Positions 1-8,497 of a stretch of 64,000 nucleotides of DNA are shown piece after piece. Made by a program: the position numbers and the translations under genes. Origin of the DNA: Desulfobacteraceae bacterium 4572_130 (GTDB taxonomy: Bacteria > Desulfobacterota > Desulfobacteria > Desulfobacterales > Desulfobacteraceae); assembly GCA_002084425.1 (NCBI GenBank), contig NBLN01000002.1, positions 62,001 through 126,000 on the forward strand, in the 5' to 3' direction. Each line of letters starts with the position of its first letter. The stretch's first letter is position 1. The notes under the pieces were generated by a model that searched no databases, had not been told where the DNA came from, and worked only from the letters and a program-made list of their open reading frames with translations.

Positions 1-1761
1 AATGTAATTGCAGGAATATTTGATGCAGCAAAAAAAGCAAATTCTGAATCAACAATATTTGGATTTTTATTTGGTCCAGATGGAATTATAGAGTCAAAAT
101 ATATTGAACTAACTAGAGAAATTATTGATGACTATAGAAATATTGGTGGTTTTACCATGATTAAAACTGGTAGAACAAAGATTGATTCCAGAGAAAAAAT
201 GGATCTTGCCCAAAAAACCTGTAAAGAATTAAATTTAGATGTTCTTGTTATTATTGGCGGAGATGATTCAAATACTAATGCTGCATTTCTAGCCCAGGAA
301 TTCAAAAAAATAGGAATTCAAGTTATTGGAGTTCCTAAGACTATAGATGGTGATATTCAGGTTCAAACTGAAGATGGTCAAGTGCTTTGCGCAATTTCTT
401 TTGGATTTCATAGTGCAGCAAGAGCTTTTTCAAATAATATTAGTAATTTATGCACAGATACAGGTTCTGATGCTAAATATTGGCATATATGCAAGGTAAT
501 GGGAAGAGTTGCAAGTCATCTTGCTTTGGAAGCAGCTTTACAAACCCATGCAAATTTAACCTTAATTGGTGAAGAATTAGCTGATTATGTTGATAAAGAA
601 AGATTAGAAAATTCAGAAACAAAAGGAGTAATTGATTATACTGCCTTTGGTATTACTCTGCGCCATCTTTCAAGAGTTATTTGTGATGTAATTATGAGAA
701 GAGCAGCAAATGGTAAAAATTATGGTGTTATGATACTTCCGGAAGGAGTGCTTGAATTTGTAAATGAAATTCAGCTTTTTATTATTAAACTTAATACAAT
801 TATTGGTGATTATAATCATATTCATGATATTGATTTTCATGAAATTTTTCCAAATTTGAATTCTAAGCTTGATTATTTACGAAAGTTTGCCAGAGGGATA
901 AGTGATAAAGGTACTTCCCCAATATGGAATTCCAGGGATGATGAACTTTTTAATGACCTTCCAGAGTTTTTTCAAAAAGGATTACTAGTTGAAAGAGATA
1001 GTCATGGAAATTTTCAATTTTCTCAGATTAAAACAGAAAAAATAATTATGGATATGGTTAAAAGTTATCTTAATGTTTCCAAGGAAAAAGGAACATACAA
1101 GGTTGGTATAGAAAATGATTATTTTATAAATACATTAAAACAAGAAAATCTTGACCCTGATGTTTTTAAGGATGTTATCTTTAGTGAAGATAGTAAAAAT
1201 AATCAATATCTTCTTGTTAAAAAATCAATAATTTCAAAAAAGACTTTAAAACAAGCTCTTTTAAAAAGTAATCTTATAAAAGAAGAAGAAAAAGTTCCAA
1301 AAGCTATAATGCAGATATTTAATAAATCAGTACCAAAGTTTAAGACCCAGACATATTTTTATGGATATGACGGCAGGGGAAATGATCCCACACAGTTTGA
1401 TTGTAATTATGCATATAATCTTGGATTGACTGCATTTAGTCTTATTGCAAATGGTGCCACAGGTCAAATGGCTGCAATAAAAAATCTTGAATATAAATTT
1501 TCCAATTGGGAGCCTATTGGAATTCCCATTGCTAAACTAATACATATAGAAGAAAGAAAAGGAAAGCTTGCTCATGTTATTGAAAAAAGCATTGTTGATA
1601 TTGATTCCAATGCGTTTAGAGTAGTTAAAGCTTTGCGGGAAGAATGGGAGGGTGCAAATCCTTATAAAGATCAATATAGAAAACCTGCACCTATTCATTT
1701 AAAGGATAATAATGAGGATGATATACCAATAACTTTGATATTAAATTCAATAAAATGTTGA
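1..1761 (+). CDS. pfp: Diphosphate-fructose-6-phosphate 1-phosphotransferase (PPi-PFK), 5' truncated by window edge
   Basis: The reading frame is open from base 1, so the gene starts before the window; the first in-window ATG (157) is internal. The product phosphorylates fructose 6-phosphate with pyrophosphate in cytosolic glycolysis, reversibly. Visible marks are GGDDSNTNAAF, where the second Asp is typical of PPi-using enzymes (ATP enzymes have Gly), GVPKTIDGD, and MGRVASHLALE for substrate binding. About 586 residues are visible, which fits the long PPi-PFK clade (about 550 or more). PPi use makes sense in a sulfate reducer, where sulfate activation releases pyrophosphate; that link is inference. 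No second gene is joined to it in the window. Confidence 0.9.
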   Translation, partial: NVIAGIFDAAKKANSESTIFGFLFGPDGIIESKYIELTREIIDDYRNIGGFTMIKTGRTKIDSREKMDLAQKTCKELNLDVLVIIGGDDSNTNAAFLAQEFKKIGIQVIGVPKTIDGDIQVQTEDGQVLCAISFGFHSAARAFSNNISNLCTDTGSDAKYWHICKVMGRVASHLALEAALQTHANLTLIGEELADYVDKERLENSETKGVIDYTAFGITLRHLSRVICDVIMRRAANGKNYGVMILPEGVLEFVNEIQLFIIKLNTIIGDYNHIHDIDFHEIFPNLNSKLDYLRKFARGISDKGTSPIWNSRDDELFNDLPEFFQKGLLVERDSHGNFQFSQIKTEKIIMDMVKSYLNVSKEKGTYKVGIENDYFINTLKQENLDPDVFKDVIFSEDSKNNQYLLVKKSIISKKTLKQALLKSNLIKEEEKVPKAIMQIFNKSVPKFKTQTYFYGYDGRGNDPTQFDCNYAYNLGLTAFSLIANGATGQMAAIKNLEYKFSNWEPIGIPIAKLIHIEERKGKLAHVIEKSIVDIDSNAFRVVKALREEWEGANPYKDQYRKPAPIHLKDNNEDDIPITLILNSIKC

Positions 1762-2119
1762 TAAGCTAAGTTAATTATACTGCAAAAGGTCATTGTTTGT
1801 GATTTATCCACTTTGACCTTTCGATAAGCTCATGGATCGGTAGTTGTTCCTTGAGCTTGTCGAAGGGTGGATACTAATCTATATTCAAGTTTAAAATGGT
1901 ATATGTTTAAAGGTAATTACATATAGTATATGTTCTTAAATCACATAAAATCAGGTTTGTTTCAAATTTTTATCATTATATAAAAAGCATAATTTATGCT
2001 TGTATTCAGTATATACAGAAAAAGTTACAATTTTTTTTAAAAATTAATTAAGAATCTACACTTTTATAGTTAGTTTTTTATCTGCAATTTCAACAATTTT
2101 TTAAAATCCCATCAAATTT
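1762..2119. other. Gene-free stretch with repeat C hairpin
   Basis: No convincing coding frame. It holds an inverted pair of the repeat C motif (left arm 1817-1832, right arm 1851-1866) and a short perfect palindrome at 1985-2001 (AAGCATAA / TTATGCTT). The rest is A/T-rich spacer between pfp and the small unknown gene on the other strand. The repeat C hairpin could act as a weak transcription end for pfp, but no T-run follows it. Confidence 0.5.
1817..1866. repeat. Repeat C: inverted CGACAAGCTCA-type pair
   Basis: CCTTTCGATAAGCTCA on the left and TTGAGCTTGTCGAAGG on the right are inverted copies separated by 18 bases, able to form a stem of about 15 pairs with one mismatch. The same core recurs at 36664-36703 and 36847-36863. 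The TTCGACAAGCTCA motif is a widespread short intergenic repeat in many bacterial genomes; its function here is unknown. Confidence 0.6.
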
Positions 2120-2539
2120 CTAGGAAATAATCTTTGCTGTTTCTTGTTGTATGCAAAAATATATATCTTTGTCACTTCCAAAAATATCAATAACATCTTT
2201 ATGATTGATCATTGTTTCCACAATAAATCCTGTTAGATATATACTGACAACATTGGGATTTGATACAAGATTTCTAAAGGGAGCAATCTGGAAATCAATA
2301 TCAAAATCATCTGCCTTGCACATTGTTTCAAGGCATTTTAATATTTGATTTTGGATGGAATTTTTATTTATTGTTTTTACAAGTTCTTTTTCAATCAATC
2401 TCATAGATACTTTGTTACTAAAAGATTCCAGATTTTCTCTTACACAATGAATAACATCTCTTCTTTCCTTTGTTCTGGCAGATTCAATTTTTGAAAGAAG
2501 TTTTGCTTCTCCTGTGCTGGAAGTAAATTTTTTAGCCAT
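2120..2539 (-). CDS. Conserved-looking hypothetical protein, 139 residues
   Basis: I do not recognise a family. The ORF starts with ATG preceded by AAAGGAT on the coding strand, which is a plausible ribosome-binding site. The protein is soluble, with no signal peptide or membrane segment and only three scattered cysteines. The N-terminal half is rich in charged residues and looks helical; the C-terminal half is more hydrophobic and mixed. Codon use matches its neighbours. It stands alone, with gene-free DNA on both sides, and faces pfp tail to tail. It is probably a real small cytosolic protein of unknown role. Confidence 0.6.
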   Translation of the reverse strand: MAKKFTSSTGEAKLLSKIESARTKERRDVIHCVRENLESFSNKVSMRLIEKELVKTINKNSIQNQILKCLETMCKADDFDIDFQIAPFRNLVSNPNVVSIYLTGFIVETMINHKDVIDIFGSDKDIYFCIQQETAKIIS

Positions 2540-2839
2540 GGGATTTATCCTTTAATGCTTATTAGAAATTTTTACAATCCTTATTAATATTGAATTTTAT
2601 TGCATTTAACCCAACATAGATAATTCCATAATTTAATAGTATAGGAATTTTCATTTTATATAAAATCACAATGTTATAAAAAGTCGTGTTTATATTTTTT
2701 TGAGACTTTTTGTACAATTAAATTTTTATCAATAATGCCCATAAATAAATGTGCAAATTTCTCTTTTTGTCTTGTTTTGTGTTTTTTTTGGTTATAATTT
2801 ATGCTTTTTTGAAAAATAGTTTTTATGACATCATTAAAA
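2540..2839. other. Gene-free stretch with a partial repeat D
   Basis: No coding frame seen. Bases about 2636-2700 resemble the left part of repeat D (compare 8338-8400): AATTTTCATTTTAT followed by GTTATAAAAAGT. The hairpin half of repeat D is missing. The remainder is T-rich spacer downstream of recJ. Confidence 0.4.
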
Positions 2840-4543
2840 TTATGTGTGTTCAATAATAAGCTGAGGAATATTTTTTTTGTTAAATCTGTTTAAAGTAAGT
2901 CTAAAAATAATTTTTTTAAAGTACATAGGAAGGTCTATAATGTTTTTAATATTAAAGTGAATAGCCTCTTTTTTAAAACCTGATTTTTCAAGTATCATTT
3001 TTCTATGTTTTGTTCCAAAAATTATAGATGAAACTACTTTAACATCTGAACATGAAAAAAGAGGAGCAGGATTACTGTTTCCAAATGGTTTTAATTGGTT
3101 TGTTTCATTAATAAATTCTTCTGTAATTTCATTAAGCTCTAGGGAAGAATCAATCAAAATTTTTTTTTTTAAATTTTTTTTAGAATAATTTTCAATAATT
3201 TTTTTTTCAAACTCTTCTGAAAAATCTTCAATTTTTTCCTGTTTTATGGAAAAACCTGCTGCCATGGAATGGCCACCAAATTTTTCAAAAAAATGGGAAC
3301 ACATATTCAGAATTTGATAAATATTTATATTTTCAATACTTCTGCATGAACCCATTGCAGGGTTTAACCCTCTAGCTATTAAAATGACAGGTCGATAATA
3401 TTTTTTTGCTATTTTTGATGCTGCAATACCAAGAACACTTGGATTCCATGACTTGTCCCAAAGTATTATAGAAGATTTTTTTAAAATTTTGGTATCTTGA
3501 TTTATTTTTTTTTCAATATCTTCTATTATGCTTTTTTCTATTATTTGTCTTTTTTTATTTAGTTCATCAAGAAGGGCTGCTGTTTGTTTTGTTCCTGTTT
3601 TTTCGATTGCTGTAAAAAGTGTTACGCAAATTCTTGCATGGGACAATCTTCCTGCTGCATTTATTCTTGGAACAATTTTAAAGGGAATATCATCGGAATC
3701 TATATTGTTATAATCAACTCCGCTTATATCCAAAAGAGTTTTAATTCCTGGTCTTTTTCCCCTTTGTAATACTTTAATTCCTCTAACTGATAAAATCCTG
3801 TTTTCATTTGTTAATGGAACCATGTCTGCAATAGTCCCAATGGCAACAAGATCACAATATTCTATAAGGTTAGGTTCTTTTATATTTTCCCAAAATCCTT
3901 TTTTTCTCATGTATTTTCTAAGTGCAATAATAAGATAAAATGCAACCCCAACTCCTGCAAGATAACTTAAACCAGCACTACAATCTTTTCTCTTAGGATT
4001 TATAAGTGCAAAAGCTTTAGAAGTATGTATGTTGTTTATTTCATGGTGATCAGTAATTATAATATCAATATCTTCCTTGGCTGCATCATTAACAGCTTCA
4101 TCACAGTTAGAGCCACAATCAACTGTAATAATAATATCAATATTTTGTTTTACAGCCATATTAATATGTTGTTTTTTTAAACTATGTCCTTCTTTAATTC
4201 TATGGGGAATATACCATGAGACTTCTGCGCCTGTGTATAAAAGAAAATCATTAATAAGAGATGTTGCTGTTATTCCATCTGCATCAAAATCGCCAAAAAT
4301 AAGAAATTTTTCATGATTTATTATAGCTTTCCATATACGTTTAACACCTTTATCCATATCTTTTAAAAGAAAAGGATCTGTTAAATCTTCAAGCCTTGGA
4401 TAAAGAAAGGAAAATGCTTTTTCAGGAGTTTTGATTCCTCTGTTCACAAGAAGCTTAGCTATAATTTTGCTGCATTTAAGAATTCTTGCAATTGTTTTAA
4501 CATTTTTTTCTTCAGGTTTTTTATATACTAATAAATTTTTCAT
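2840..4543 (-). CDS. recJ: Single-stranded-DNA-specific exonuclease RecJ
   Basis: RecJ degrades single-stranded DNA 5' to 3' in recombination and mismatch repair; it is cytosolic and uses Mn/Mg. The N-terminal region has the typical segment about TPEKAFSFLYP, then DHH-family motifs in order: FGDFDADGITATSLI, IITVDCGSN, and ITDHHE for metal binding. The DHHA1 part carries FGGHSMAAGFS, and the C-terminal OB-like segment (FGNSNPAPLFSC) follows. At 567 residues it is full length for the family. It is a single leftward gene, about 95 bases downstream of the start of the MFS gene transcript end and in the same direction. Confidence 0.95.
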   Translation of the reverse strand: MKNLLVYKKPEEKNVKTIARILKCSKIIAKLLVNRGIKTPEKAFSFLYPRLEDLTDPFLLKDMDKGVKRIWKAIINHEKFLIFGDFDADGITATSLINDFLLYTGAEVSWYIPHRIKEGHSLKKQHINMAVKQNIDIIITVDCGSNCDEAVNDAAKEDIDIIITDHHEINNIHTSKAFALINPKRKDCSAGLSYLAGVGVAFYLIIALRKYMRKKGFWENIKEPNLIEYCDLVAIGTIADMVPLTNENRILSVRGIKVLQRGKRPGIKTLLDISGVDYNNIDSDDIPFKIVPRINAAGRLSHARICVTLFTAIEKTGTKQTAALLDELNKKRQIIEKSIIEDIEKKINQDTKILKKSSIILWDKSWNPSVLGIAASKIAKKYYRPVILIARGLNPAMGSCRSIENINIYQILNMCSHFFEKFGGHSMAAGFSIKQEKIEDFSEEFEKKIIENYSKKNLKKKILIDSSLELNEITEEFINETNQLKPFGNSNPAPLFSCSDVKVVSSIIFGTKHRKMILEKSGFKKEAIHFNIKNIIDLPMYFKKIIFRLTLNRFNKKNIPQLIIEHT

Positions 4544-4638
4544 AAAATTTTAGAAATTGATAGTGTTATAAAAATTTTCCATTTTTATTTTAAATTTAGA
4601 TTTTTTTATGAGTTCATTAGGAATTAAAAAATTAGAAA

Positions 4639-5841
4639 TTACAAGTCCTGATTTTTTTTAAGAAATAAAAATATAATTGTAGTAAAAATCATAATAATAA
4701 TGCCGCAGGGAAATGCAAATTTTAGTTCAAAAGAATCTATTGCAATACCGGCAACTATTGAGCCAATCATCATTCCTGAACTATGTGCCAAAGTTATTAT
4801 TGACATAACTGAAGCCATTGCCTTTTTTTCATTACCTTTAATTACTGCTAATGCCATAATGGCAGGCATAGATATTCCCCCTCCAAGTCCAAACACAGAT
4901 ACTGCTACAATAAGTCCATTATATGATCTGGCAAATGTAAGCATAAACATACCAAGAATACATAACAAACCTCCAATTATAACTATGATTTTTTTATTAA
5001 ATTTGTCTGCAACATATCCCATTGGAAGATGGAAAATTCCACTGATAAGAATTCCTATCATAAGAAGTACACCAGTAGAAGTGCTAGAAAGTGAAAATTG
5101 AATATCTACAAAAAGAGGAAGAAAACACCAGATAACACCTATACAGAAAATATATCCAAATCTAAACACAAATAAAGCAAGAAGTGTTCTGTCTTTTATT
5201 ATAGAAAACCATGATACAGGGTCACGATCATGTGTTTTAATAAATTCTTTAGATACAGGAGGAAGAAAAAAAATGCTTAAAATAAGACCTAATACAGCAG
5301 AAATTCCCATAAAGGCAAAGCTTGTATTCATAGACCATATATCATTTATTATACCGCCTAGAAATGGACCAAGGCTTAGGGACGCAAACATGGACATATT
5401 AAAAAGTCCCATTGTCCACCCCTCTTTTTGGGGAGGTGTAATTTCACCTATATAAGCTTGTACCACAGGCATAATCATGGCCGAGGCAATTCCCTGAAAA
5501 AATCTTATTATAATTAAAGAATTAATGCTTGGGAAAAAAATAAAAGAACCAGCAACAAAGGCATAGCCAGAAAGACCTATAATTATAAAAGGTTTTCTTC
5601 CTGTTTTGTCTGAAAGTCTTCCAAAAAATGGTAAAAATATAGTTCTAGAAAAGGAAAATGCTCCAAAAATCATTCCAACATAAAATCCTGTAGCACCTAA
5701 TTTATATGCATATACAGGAAGAAGCGGTACAACTATTCCTACGCCTGTAACAGTTATAAAAACAGTAAAAAATAAAGTTAAGAAGATTCCTTTATGGGGA
5801 AATATAATTTTTGTTTTGTTTTGCTTTTTAAGCATCATCAT
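4639..5841 (-). CDS. MFS transporter, probable drug/metabolite exporter
   Basis: The 400-residue product has about twelve hydrophobic segments and the MFS loop 2-3 signature FGRLSDKTGRKPFII, with the related GYVADKFNKKIIVI after the sixth helix. The segment VVPLLPVYAYKLGAT in the first helix resembles the TetA/multidrug group of inner-membrane H+ antiporters. Substrate cannot be read from sequence. Three Met codons open the frame (MMM), so the start may be any of them. It lies upstream of recJ in the same direction, with about 95 bases between, so they may be co-transcribed. Confidence 0.85.
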   Translation of the reverse strand: MMMLKKQNKTKIIFPHKGIFLTLFFTVFITVTGVGIVVPLLPVYAYKLGATGFYVGMIFGAFSFSRTIFLPFFGRLSDKTGRKPFIIIGLSGYAFVAGSFIFFPSINSLIIIRFFQGIASAMIMPVVQAYIGEITPPQKEGWTMGLFNMSMFASLSLGPFLGGIINDIWSMNTSFAFMGISAVLGLILSIFFLPPVSKEFIKTHDRDPVSWFSIIKDRTLLALFVFRFGYIFCIGVIWCFLPLFVDIQFSLSSTSTGVLLMIGILISGIFHLPMGYVADKFNKKIIVIIGGLLCILGMFMLTFARSYNGLIVAVSVFGLGGGISMPAIMALAVIKGNEKKAMASVMSIITLAHSSGMMIGSIVAGIAIDSFELKFAFPCGIIIMIFTTIIFLFLKKNQDL

Positions 5842-6303
5842 TTTTTTTTATAATTACTCAACTTTTGGTCTTTAAAACAATAAGATAAAATGCAAAAGGC
5901 GTAATCGATTGAAATACTCGCTAAAATTTATGAATTTTACTTTCTATGTTATAATTTTTTTTTAAAATAAATAAAACAAAGAAAATTCATCAAACCCAAT
6001 AATAATCTGATTGAGCATCAAAATCAAATTATAAATACCTTAAATCCACCACCTAATTTTTATTAGACTTATCCAAAGCGATCTTTTTTTTCTTTATACT
6101 TGAAAGCTAGTACAGCTTGTATCATATTTATTTTAATTTGCTAATCATAGTTTTTTTAATGAAAATATTCTAGTTGCTTGTTCTAACAAGCACAACAAGG
6201 TTTTTTTTTGATGGTTAATTTAAGTTTTTATAAAAAATATTAGAATAAAGTAAATAAAGAATTTTGATAAATTTTTAAAATTTCAGATAAAAAAACTGAT
6301 TAT

Positions 6304-6344
6304 AAAAAAAAAGGGAGACAAAAATTAATTTTTTATCTCCCTTT
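6304..6344 (-). terminator. Rho-independent terminator for the selenoprotein gene
   Basis: Read on the minus strand, a perfect 9-bp stem AAAGGGAGA / TCTCCCTTT with an A/T loop is followed by a run of Ts (the A-run at 6304-6312 on the plus strand). It lies 180 bases past the stop codon of the Fe-S oxidoreductase gene, with one repeat B unit in between. Confidence 0.65.
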
Positions 6345-6395
6345 AATTATTATTTAATGCCAGTTTTGCAGATTAGCCTAAACAGACTTTATAGT

Positions 6396-6490
6396 AACTG
6401 CCGTAAAGCAGACTTGATTTTTGACTCCTGATTTGCCTTACAACGAAATATAAAAAAATATTAAATAGTTATAAGCTCTTTCATATAAAG
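6396..6490 (+). repeat. Repeat B copy 1
   Basis: About 92 bases beginning AACTGCCGTAAAGCAG and ending TATAAGCTCTTTCATATAA. It matches copies at 7892, 7984, 25596, 63626 and, inverted, about 34255-34317. The left end folds into a small hairpin around CTGCC/GGCAG in better conserved copies. Confidence 0.75.
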
Positions 6491-6524
6491 GCTTGTTTTT
6501 TTATTTTATCATACTAGTACATAA

Positions 6525-7844
6525 TTATAGTTCTGTTTCAGGATGAAATACATTTACACCTTTTAAATCATCACCAAGATATTCCCGCTCATTTGGTCCA
6601 AGAATACCAAGGGATAAACAAATCAATGTCCATAAATGAACAACAGGATAATTACTTCCATAATGCTCACTTAGTTCATGAATTTGTGCATGGCAATTAT
6701 GGCAACCTGCAATACAATAATCAGCTTTAGTTGCTTTAATTTGTTCGTCTTTTACTTTTCCATAGGCAAGTCTTTCTTCCTTAAATCCTGATTGAAGAAA
6801 TCCACCACCACCACCACAGCAAAAATTATTAGATTTGTTTGGTGTCATATCAATAAAATTTTCTTTGCCAACAATGGATTCAACAACAAATCTTAGATCA
6901 TCAGCTATTGGATCTCCATAGGATTTTCGTATAATCTGGCATGGATCCTGAACAGTAAATTTAATTTTTAAATCCTTATTCCAATCTGAATTTACTTTAA
7001 GCTTACCCTCTCTTATCCATTTTGCATAATATTCATAAATGTTTTTAACTACAAAATCATGTTTAATATCAAATTTTTTCAATCCTTCCAGGATTGAGAA
7101 TGTAACATGACCTCACTCAGTATTTAAAAATGTTTTGCATTTGACTTTTGTGGCTGCATCAGCACTTTGTTTTGCCAAATGTTTCCATGAATCATTATCA
7201 CCAAGAAACATACAATAATTTTCACCACCCCAGCCTTTGCTTGTGTAGGTCCAGTCCGCACCTACTTCATGGAGAATTTTCCAAAGAGGAATAAGTTCAT
7301 CAGGTTCAGTTACAGGTTCTCTTGAATTCTGGTTTAAAACAAATTCTGCTCCTTCTTTATCTATAGGAGCCTGCATATCTGCAAATTCAGGTTGAGCTTC
7401 TCTATATTCTTCCAAAACATCTTCAACAACAAATTTAAAATCATCCACTGGAGTGCCCATAGCACTTCCAGATTCATTGGCAAGAGCTGCGTCACAGGAT
7501 CCAAGAATACCTTTTGGTCTTGTTTCTCTGGGCCATGATGCCCTTGCATTAAATATTAGTTGGGGTATATTAATTTTCATGGGACATACATAAACGCATC
7601 TTTGACACATTGTGCACATCCAAATCCAGTTAGAGCTTAAAATTTCCTCATCCATTCCAAGGGCTGCCATTCTAAGAAATTTTCTTGGGTCCATGTCTGA
7701 AAGACCTGTTGCTGGACATCCTGATGCACATGCACCGCATGTAAGACAAGCATTAAGATTACCACCATCAGGTAAAAGTTTCATTACCTTATCTTTAAAG
7801 ATACTTTTTCGTTCCCCTCCAATTTTTATAGCTGCTTCAGCCAT
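6525..7844 (-). CDS. HdrD/DsrK-type Fe-S oxidoreductase, probable selenoprotein (Sec at residue 244)
   Basis: One frame of 440 codons is interrupted only by TGA at 7113-7115; the upstream and downstream parts are in the same frame. Two [4Fe-4S] motifs lie at C33-C36-C39-C43P and C77-C80-C83-C87P. The C-terminal part has one complete CCG motif (C302, C342-C343, C381-xx-C384) for a non-cubane cluster. The TGA lies in NTE-U-GH; related proteins usually show ECGH there, so TGA replaces a conserved Cys. Downstream of the TGA the coding strand forms CAATCC-TGGAA-GGATTG, with the apical GG 23-24 bases past the TGA, as expected for a bacterial SECIS. The first ORF has a good SD (GGAGG); the second could only start at TTG without one. 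Likely role: electron transfer/thiol-disulfide chemistry in cytosolic energy metabolism; partner unknown. Confidence 0.85.
7076..7100 (-). promoter_or_regulatory. SECIS-like hairpin within the coding sequence
   Basis: On the coding (minus) strand, TTCTCAATCC pairs with GGATTGAAAA around the five-base loop TGGAA; nine of ten pairs hold. The stem starts about 12 bases after the UGA and the loop presents GG, matching the known bacterial SECIS layout that recruits SelB. Base pairing is seen directly; function is inferred. Confidence 0.75.
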
Positions 7845-7891
7845 GCTATATTCTCCTCCATATTACAATAAGCTTAAATATTATTTTAAAT

Positions 7892-8075
7892 AACTGCCAT
7901 GAGACAGATTTTGTTTTTAATTTCTGGTTTGCCTCACAGCGAAGCATGAAAGAATATTAAGTAGTTATAAGTTCTTTCATATAAACTGCCATAAGGCAGA
8001 TTTAGTTTTGGTTCTTAGTTTCCCTCACAGCGAAACATGAAAGAATATTAAATATTTATAAATTCTTTTATATAA
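7892..8075 (+). repeat. Repeat B, two tandem units
   Basis: Unit one runs 7892-7983 and unit two 7984-8075. Both begin with AACTGCCAT(A/G)AG and share CAGCGAA(G/A)CATGAAAGAAT. The second has the clearer hairpin CTGCC-ATAA-GGCAG. Tandem arrangement shows that the unit length is about 92 bases. Confidence 0.8.
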
Positions 8076-8337
8076 ATTCTTTAGTATTTTTATACCAAGC
8101 TAAAATATTATTGTCTTTTCTCTTATTATTTTTATCATGTCAACTATTTTATTTAAAACTATAATATGTGATTTATGACTAATAAAGCCTAGTTGGTTCA
8201 AGGGTTGAGAAATATTCATAAACTTACAAAAATTTAAATGCAAAATATGATGGACAGGTAAAATTTTTTCTATATAACACCTATTATTTTTCTAAAGGAT
8301 AAAATCATTTTTTGTATTTGTAGTATTATCTTGATAG

Positions 8338-8470
8338 TATAAAAATTTTCATTTTATTATGTATTAAATCAAGATGTTATAAAAAGTTCGTTTTTATATT
8401 TTAACCACAAAAAACACGAAATCATACAAAAAGGGCTTTATACTTTTCGTGTCTTTTAGTGTTTTTATAA
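8338..8470 (+). repeat. Repeat D copy
   Basis: Starts TATAAAAATTTTCATTTTA and ends with an imperfect hairpin: ACCACAAAAAACACG (8404-8418) against CGTGTCTTTTAGTGTTT (8448-8464). The best matching copy is at 59728-59876; partial copies lie at about 2636 and 39513. Confidence 0.65.
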
Positions 8471-8497
8471 AAAATGTGTTTGTGCGAAGGTCTTACC

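Larger units (their letters stand above)
5842..6524. other. Gene-free stretch
   Basis: No coding frame stands out over 680 bases. Contents: a short perfect inverted repeat at 6175-6192 (TGCTTGTT / AACAAGCA), a terminator hairpin at 6304-6344 and one repeat B copy at 6396-6490. The first 450 bases are A/T-rich with nothing else recognisable. Confidence 0.5.
7845..8497. other. Gene-free stretch made largely of repeats B, D and an A end
   Basis: Between the divergent selenoprotein gene and hrpA. It holds two tandem repeat B units (7892-8075), a full repeat D (8338-8470) and the right end of a repeat A element (about 8466-8493). The selenoprotein gene SD GGAGG lies just upstream of its ATG. No coding frame seen. 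Confidence 0.6.

Noticed and set aside
6175-6210. Inverted repeat TGCTTGTT/AACAAGCA followed by a T-run
   Set aside because: Eight bases separate the stem from the Ts and no gene ends nearby, so a terminator call is not supported.
6525-7844. Two separate genes (N-terminal ferredoxin-like protein and C-terminal CCG protein)
   Set aside because: Same frame, only ten codons apart, no SD or ATG for the second, and a SECIS-like hairpin after the TGA.
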